Origin: Loxodes magnus
Lineage: Eukaryota > Ciliophora > Karyorelictea > Loxodida > Loxodidae
Direction of reading: 5' to 3'
Length of the DNA stretch: 64,000 bases
NCBI GenBank assembly: GCA_946699065.1
Contig: CAMPDV010002857.1
Span: 1 to 64,000, forward strand
The position numbers and the translations under genes are program-made. Below, piece after piece: positions 58,150 through 64,000 of this stretch; the stretch's first letter is position 1, and every line of letters starts with the position of its first letter. The notes under the pieces are model-generated. The model was given only the letters and a program-made list of their open reading frames with translations, was not told where the DNA came from and made no database searches.

Positions 58150-60583
58150 TCAACAGTCGTATTTTTTTATTTCTTTCAAAATATCTTAATTTTTAGATGG
58201 CTTGAATAAAACCTTATTCATCCCAGCTTTCAAGCATCTTTCTACATCTTGCTCATGTGCATATGCTGTATATCCTACTATGGCTCCTTGGTAGCCTATC
58301 TACCTCAAAAATTCTTACTGCCTCCCATCCATTTAAAACTGGCATTTCGCAATCCATTATTATTACTTGAAACTATTTACAGCATTTGCTTCTTAATCTT
58401 TATTTTACTTGGTCTACAGCTTCCTTTCCATTCACAACTGCTTTAAAAGTATAGTTGTTTTCTTCTAAAATTTATGATAAAATCATTCTTATTATCTCTG
58501 AATCATCTACCAGCAAAATTTACTCACACTAGCATATGGTGGGGATTCTACTTAAATAAGAATCAAAATTTTCCAAACTATCAAAGGAAGGGATCATCAG
58601 CTAGCTCTATTTCTCAAGCATTTAAGAAGAGGTTATTAGCATTTTGATAGTCTTGGCCTTCTTCTTAATTTTTCTATTTCTCTACTGTTACTCAATAATT
58701 TAATGCTTCATAACTTTGCTAATATTTTTAGATTTTATGTTAAACGAAAACTTGCTGAATTTATTAAGTTCTGATTTTATTTTATATTCTACTCTCCTAG
58801 TAACAAAGCTATTTTCTGAGCTATATACAACCACATTCCACATCCTTAAGGTTTATCTAGATCTATTTCTTGTCTATCAAACAATTGCTTGAATAAATAT
58901 TTCTGCTTTTCTTCACTTATTCCTACTCCACTATCTTTCACTCATACTTTATAGTTTATGAACTCGTTGTCTTCATTTATTAATTCGCTTTTTTTATTCC
59001 TAGATAAATAAACCCTGAGTTTGTATATTTCAAAGCGTTGGCTAAGAAAATTTGTAGAATAAAGAGAATTTTTTATTTATCTGTAGAAATCTCTTCAGGA
59101 ACGTCAAACTTGATAAACTATAAAAGTTGAATTGGTTTACTTTGAATATGAAACTTAATAGTTTTAAAAGCTTCTTCAAATAAAGTTTTTATATTAATTA
59201 CTTCATACACTAGCTTTTGATTTTCATCTTATAAGAACTAGGTTAAAGAGAGTGTCATGTTTATTAGGTTTTAGCTTTCTTATTCTATTATTTCAGCCTT
59301 ATAAACTGATTCACTATGTCGTATTCTACTTATGCTCTTTAATTTAATTTTTCTCACTTTAAATAGAAGGACTTTTGATTTAATTATTGATTCTGCTCTG
59401 TTTATTTTAGCTCTAAAGTTGGATTTTCTTAGCGTCATGGTTTCTTCGCCTTCTTTTTCAGATAAAATTTCAGAAATTTATTGAAAAGAAAGATTGCTCC
59501 AAATTTCTTCCTTACTCTCAGTGTCTTTTTTATTAGAAAAAGACAAGGAATTTTAGATTTACTGAGCCATGCTCATTATTAGAGTAGTAGGATGTCTTAC
59601 TTGGTGATTGAACTCTCTTAGAAACAGAGTTTTATACTTATTAGATAAGTTTTATCTCTCAGCATTATAAGATTCAGTCAAGTTATTAATATTAAGTAGC
59701 ACTGCTTCTTCATTTTCCCATATAGTATTAAGAGCTTAAATTTAGAAATACATTAACTTGGAGCTTTTCTTTAGCTTCCAAAATTACTTTACTTTCACTA
59801 TATAATTTTCAGACTATTCTTAACTTTTTGAGTCGATGTATTTATCAAGCGCTTATTTGAAAGTATTTCCGATGACTTAACTAAAGTCAGCTCTTTCAAG
59901 GAATTCATAGAAACAGGCAGTGTTAATCATTTTTCTTAGTAGTTTATTGCTGTACATTATTTAGTTTTAGTTGAAGATTATTATCCCTGTATTACAGTTG
60001 TTAGTAAGAAACTTCAAAGTCTATATTTGCTTCTGAATCAGAAGCTGCTTTTCAAAGCATTCTTTGGTGAACTTCTGATTGTTAATAATAGTACTGAAAC
60101 TTATTCCGAATGCTATAAAGAGAGTCATGAAAAGTTCTGACTTAATAGTGTTGAAAAAACCATTTCAAATAGCAAGCCCAAAGCTTGTAAAGATTTAAAG
60201 AATTATAAATATTAAGGTTAGCTTTTAGTTCTTGAGATATATATTGTTGGACATTGGAATCATCAACACAAAAAGAAGCGAAACTCAGGTATCGTTAGCA
60301 TTCTGCAGTGAGTATTTAAAAGATTTAAATATGAAATAAAAGAAAAGAGCGAAGGCAGGAACTTTACTATTTTCAAAATATCTTCACGAAACTTTAATTC
60401 CTTCCATTATCAGAACTCTTATGCACGATATCAGTACTTGCTCGGATTCTTGATACCACAGAATACTTTAAAAAAGTTAAAAGTAAACAACTGGAGTAAT
60501 GATGAAATATAAGACTGACTGATCATTTCTAATAGCTTAGTTAATAAATGTTTGGTACCCCGCTTTTCTTTAGAAGGCTCCAT
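58150..60583 (-). CDS. Hybrid sensor histidine kinase with receiver domain
   Basis: ATG 60,583 (MEPSKEKRGTKHLLTKLLEM), TGA 58,150-58,152 (after KKYDC), about 810 codons. The N-terminal third is hydrophobic and may be membrane-bound. H box FLREFNHQVRHPTT near 59,590-59,630 carries the phospho-accepting His; N box LFILQIFLANALKYTNSG near 59,010-59,060; G1 VKDSGVGI and G2 GCGMWLYIAQKIALLLG near 58,840-58,950; then a receiver with ILLVDDSE, phospho-acceptor in IIMDCEMPVLNGW (~58,352), a Thr in VGYTAYAHE, and Lys in VLFKPSK. It autophosphorylates on His and passes phosphate to its own Asp; the signal is unknown. Frameshifts near 58,308 (extra T) and about 59,950 may be sequence errors since all catalytic motifs are perfect. 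Confidence 0.85.
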
Positions 60584-61765
60584 ATTTAATAATTATGCTT
60601 TATTAACTAAATTTATCCTAAAAGAATCATATATCAATTAAATATACCATTTCATGCTATACTCAGTATTTTTTAAGTTCTCATTATATCAGCTTGCTAA
60701 AAGTAAAGCAGTATATCTTATGTATTATTCACTAGCTACTATATCAACTATAACCTACTTCTAGTTTAAGCTTTAAATTCTCATTAACAATTAAGAGTTT
60801 TCTTTATAGTGATTAATTAAAATCCTTATTAAATGAATCAAGGAATAAATTATGATATCAAGGAAGAAGTTAAGCAAGCAAATATCAATTACTAAAATAA
60901 ATAGCTAAAAAGTATGCTCTACTATGTTTCTATGATTTTCCTTTATCTTTACTAAAATTATAGCTAATTATACAATGCTTCAGCACTAACTATTTACAAT
61001 AGCCTTGTTTATGTCTTACTTTAATGAAGGATTTCTATTCTTGTGTATACTCTTTAAAAGCTTAGATTAAAATTATTAAAAGCTAGTAATAATGAAATCT
61101 TTAAGAACTAGAAGATATTAACAAATATTAATTAGTAAGAGAAGCTTTCATTATCTTGTATAATCAACTTTAGTAGTAGAAACTAATGCTAGCTTCTAGT
61201 GATTCCTTTGTATATATCTAGTTAAATTAATTGATAAATAAATTAAGCTTTATAGTAATAAAATTAGGTTATCATTTTTCATATTACTAGTAAAACAAAG
61301 CAATCATTTAATAAAATAATACCCTTAAGTATCACATTTTCTGTGCTTACTTAGTAGATGTAATTATTAATTTCCTTGTATGAGTTTGTATATATTTAAT
61401 ACCATTTATTACAGTTTCATTCTGAAAAACTAACTTTAAAAGGTTTATATAAATATTTTAATATAATGAAAGTAATTTAAATTTTAAACTTCATATGTTT
61501 AAAAAATAATCTCTTTAGCTTTTCCTTAACTATCTTAATTCTGATAAATTAAATATATAAGGAATTAAATTAATTTTAATTAGTAACTTAGTAACTCCTT
61601 TATTGATAACTGAGAATCCTTTCTGTTAAATAAGCATTAAAATGTAACTAAGGAACTACTTAATTTTAGTAAACGGTAAATAGATCTCATTTATAGAAAT
61701 CCTTAACTTATCAATTACCCATCTTCTAAATAAAATTTTCAAATTTTCAAATTTTAAGAAATTAT
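60584..61765. other. AT-rich spacer upstream of kinase and LINE
   Basis: Should contain the kinase promoter. No gene or repeat match recognised. Confidence 0.45.
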
Positions 61766-61771
61766 TCAACA

Positions 61772-64000
61772 TATTCCAAATGCCAGGCAGCTGGACCTGA
61801 TGGAATAAAGGGTGAACTCATCAAGTATGCTAGAGAAGAGTTACAATAAATAATTCACTGTTTTATCAATAATATGATGCGACTTTAATAAATTCCATAA
61901 AAGCTGAATACCTCCATTATCATTCCTATTTTCAAGAAAGGTAGTAAGAGTGATTGGAAAAACTGAAGTCCAATTTCCCTTATGAATACTATATTGAAGA
62001 TTTACGACAAGGCTTTAACAGAAAGGACTTACAAAATTCTTTAAGAACGAAACCCCCATACATCCTGTATAAATGGGATTTCTCAAGAAGAGACAAACAG
62101 CCCACTAAATATGATAATTGTAGCAGATAATTGACCTCTATTAGAGTAAAGGGAAAGATTAAACAAGGATGCTTGCTACTCCTATTGATGTTGAGAAGAT
62201 GTTTGATGATATTGAGAGAAGACACTTTTTCAACATCTTAGGAGAATAAAACTACCTCTGGGATTGATACTGACACTAGAGTCTTTCTACAGTAACCTGA
62301 ATTCCTCTTTTCTAATCGATGGGTAAACAACTCGACGACTTCGGTACAACAATGGAGTTATGCAAGGGAGCTCACATGGTCCTATACTCTCCCTCCTATA
62401 TTATGATATAAATAAATAAATTTGATTATAGAGCGCGTAGCACTCTCATTGATGCGTAACTCTTTAAAAAAAAAACGTTTCATACTGACAAGAATGTTTG
62501 TTACTGATAAAATTATCAGATACTAGTAGACCTTGTTCAATACTGGTATAATTATCAGTACTGATAAAAATGTTCAATACTGATATAATTTAAGAATTCT
62601 CGTAATCTTTTCTACTTGTTGGAGGTCCAAGGACATGGCAGGATTGTATCTCATTGCAACACCAAAGCAGAGGACGACATGTGTCAATTATGGGTACTTA
62701 AATTTCCCACCTCTGATGAAGCTCGCAATATTTTCTTTTTCGTTCCAGAATTAAAACTAGAATAGGCCAGTCCCGAAGGTCTAAGAATTATGCCTCGAGA
62801 CTAAACCAAAGCAGAGGAAGACATAAAGTCGATTATGGGTACTTACTTCCCCAACCTCTGATGAAGATGACCTTGTTGTTCACCTTCGAACAACTATGGT
62901 GGTTTAAAATTTTTTTTTTTAATAGTAATCAGATATCTATAGGAAAGAAATACACATCTAGGTATCAATCTGCAAATATGAACTTTGTATGAGAGTGTGG
63001 TCAGATGACCTTATACTCCTTTCTTGTTCTGCTTAAAGGATGTAATAACTTATAGATTAATGCAACAGAGATGTTCAGTGAATTTTTCCGTAAATTAACA
63101 CTAGTAAATGTGAAGCAATATAATTTGTTAAAAAAAGAAGAGCTAAAAATATCGAATTAAAATTGAAACTGGAAGGTTAACATATCAAATAGAAGAATCA
63201 AGTGACATACCTTAGAGTCATAATACAAGAAAATGATCTTTTGATCAATCACTATAAATAGAGAATTTAAACATATTTAGAATCGGTAAAAAAATGCATT
63301 TATACTCTCAGCCGATACAAAAATATTACTCCCTGACACTTAAAATGCTTTGTCTCATGTTTACGTCGCCTAAGGCTGAATATGGTGGAGAATTGGTTCC
63401 TTGAACTATAATGAGAGGCTCATAGTCTATGAAAGAGAAGATAAACAAAAGTATGCGTATAATTGCGAGGAAGGCTTTACAGTCGCCTATCTCTGTCTTT
63501 AATGAGTCCTGTTACATAGACTTTAACTGACTCCCTTTTGAGCATATTATGGCTAGACGCTTTTTCCGTTTCTACTTTAAAATACGGAAAGAAGCTAGGA
63601 CTTATCCGGAATCCGATATAGGAAGACTCTTTGAATGCAATTGAAACTAAAAATCCTTGCATTTTTAGTAAGTTAAAAGGATGCTTTAATATTACGGAAT
63701 TAACAATGACGATCAAGCCATGATTTCTAATTAACTTTCTTTTGAGAATCTTATTGAAGAAAAAATAAGAAACAACTTCTATTAAGAAGCAACTATATGA
63801 TATAGAGACATGCCTACTGCACAGATATTTAGAGAGCAACTTGTAGGACTTTTGAAATTTCCTGAAATAAATTACACTAAACTAAGCAAATAATATAAAA
63901 AAGAAATCATCTCAATCTTTAAATTACGAACTAATTCTTACAGTTTTCAATATGACTTACATATGCGTCATTATCCTGTAAAAAATTACCTCTGTAAATG
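61772..64000 (+). pseudogene. LINE reverse transcriptase, 5' truncated and broken
   Basis: Reverse transcriptase of a non-LTR retrotransposon. It enters at CQAAGPDGIKGELIKYA (the typical pre-motif-A PGPDGI block), SIIIPIFKKGSKSDW, PISLMNTILKIYDKAL; motif A IDVEKMFDDIERRHFF after a +1 shift near 62,185; motif B GVMQGSSHGPILSLLYYD; R1 copy d is inserted here; motif C VWSDDLILLS at 62,998-63,025; then thumb-like TYLRVIIQENDLLINHYK and a long C-terminal part running past the window edge. Upstream endonuclease is missing. TAA/TAG = Gln and TGA = Trp again give the coherent reading, so it was written in the host code. It is a candidate source of the machinery for R1-R3, unproven. Confidence 0.8.
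62410..62921 (-). mobile_element. R1 retroposon, copy d, inside the LINE
   Basis: Minus orientation, (AAAT)n tail at 62,410-62,421, hairpin near 62,430-62,464, head ending caactatggtggtttaaaa with a T run. It separates RT motif B from motif C. Joining the flanks at gatat (left) and gatatc (right) restores the expected LINE frame, so gatat is a likely short target duplication. Confidence 0.85.

Noticed and set aside
61989-63839. Minus-strand standard-code ORFs at 61,989-62,225 and 63,477-63,839
   Set aside because: They are antisense to the reverse transcriptase frame, which has clear RT motifs.
1-64000. CRISPR array, bacterial operon signals, ribosome binding sites
   Set aside because: The genome is eukaryotic (ciliate code, PARP/WWE/Kelch genes); the only regular short repeats are microsatellites.

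Overview
This is about 64 kb of very AT-rich DNA (roughly 77-80% A+T by eye) from a ciliate nuclear genome. Under the standard code almost nothing is open. Reading TAA and TAG as glutamine and TGA as tryptophan or, at gene ends, stop, uncovers long genes with clear domains (RING, Kelch, SAM, WWE, PARP, histidine kinase, receiver, GT13 glycosyltransferase, reverse transcriptase). TGA falls at positions that must be Trp (WWE and Kelch motifs), and it is also the only credible terminator. TAA/TAG = Gln with a dual-meaning TGA is the karyorelict code (NCBI table 27), so a Loxodes-like karyorelict is the best guess; a Condylostoma-type code is the alternative. Because TAA, TAG and most TGA are sense codons, an open frame is weak evidence here. 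I therefore call genes from motifs, from paralogue comparison and from frame-consistent starts and TGA ends.

Layout. 0-6.5 kb: sparse coding fragments, retroposon tails and a tRNA cluster (Thr, a broken Gly, Arg). 6.6-18.8 kb: a convergent hypothetical gene, then an 11.5-kb block bounded by two inverted, divergently transcribed RING-coiled-coil (TRIM-like) genes. Inside the block lie a RING-coiled-coil-Kelch gene, a small membrane-protein gene, a zinc-knuckle Gag/ORF1-like gene and several nested mobile elements. 22-34.3 kb: a second copy of the convergent gene and of most of the block, ending exactly at the 3' end of a SINE-like element, followed by an intact tRNA-Gly. 36-51 kb: an unusual group made of an RBR-like RING-PARP gene, a SAM-WWE-PARP gene and a triple-SAM coiled-coil gene. 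52-58 kb: a duplicated tRNA segment, a GT13 glycosyltransferase, and a third, shrunken inverted copy of the TRIM-like neighbourhood. 58-60.6 kb: a hybrid histidine kinase. 61.8-64 kb: a decayed LINE reverse transcriptase.

Mobile DNA is abundant and well resolved by internal comparison. A ~510-bp retroposon (R1, four copies) has one filled/empty site pair between the two blocks and another copy inside the LINE. R1, a second family (R2) and a third (R3) share the same 3' hairpin plus ATTT-rich tail, as expected if one LINE machinery moves all of them. A ~308-bp SINE-like element interrupts a TRIM-like gene with a 17-bp target-site duplication. An ~1.2-kb element with ~80-bp inverted termini carries an R2 copy.

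Functionally the host genes lean strongly toward ubiquitin and ADP-ribose signalling (RING-coiled-coil, RING-Kelch, RING-PARP, SAM-WWE-PARP). Whether they form one system is inference. Many genes carry single-base indels, often in homopolymers. Some are true decay (element insertions), but some may be long-read consensus errors, because one copy of a gene is often in frame where its twin is not.
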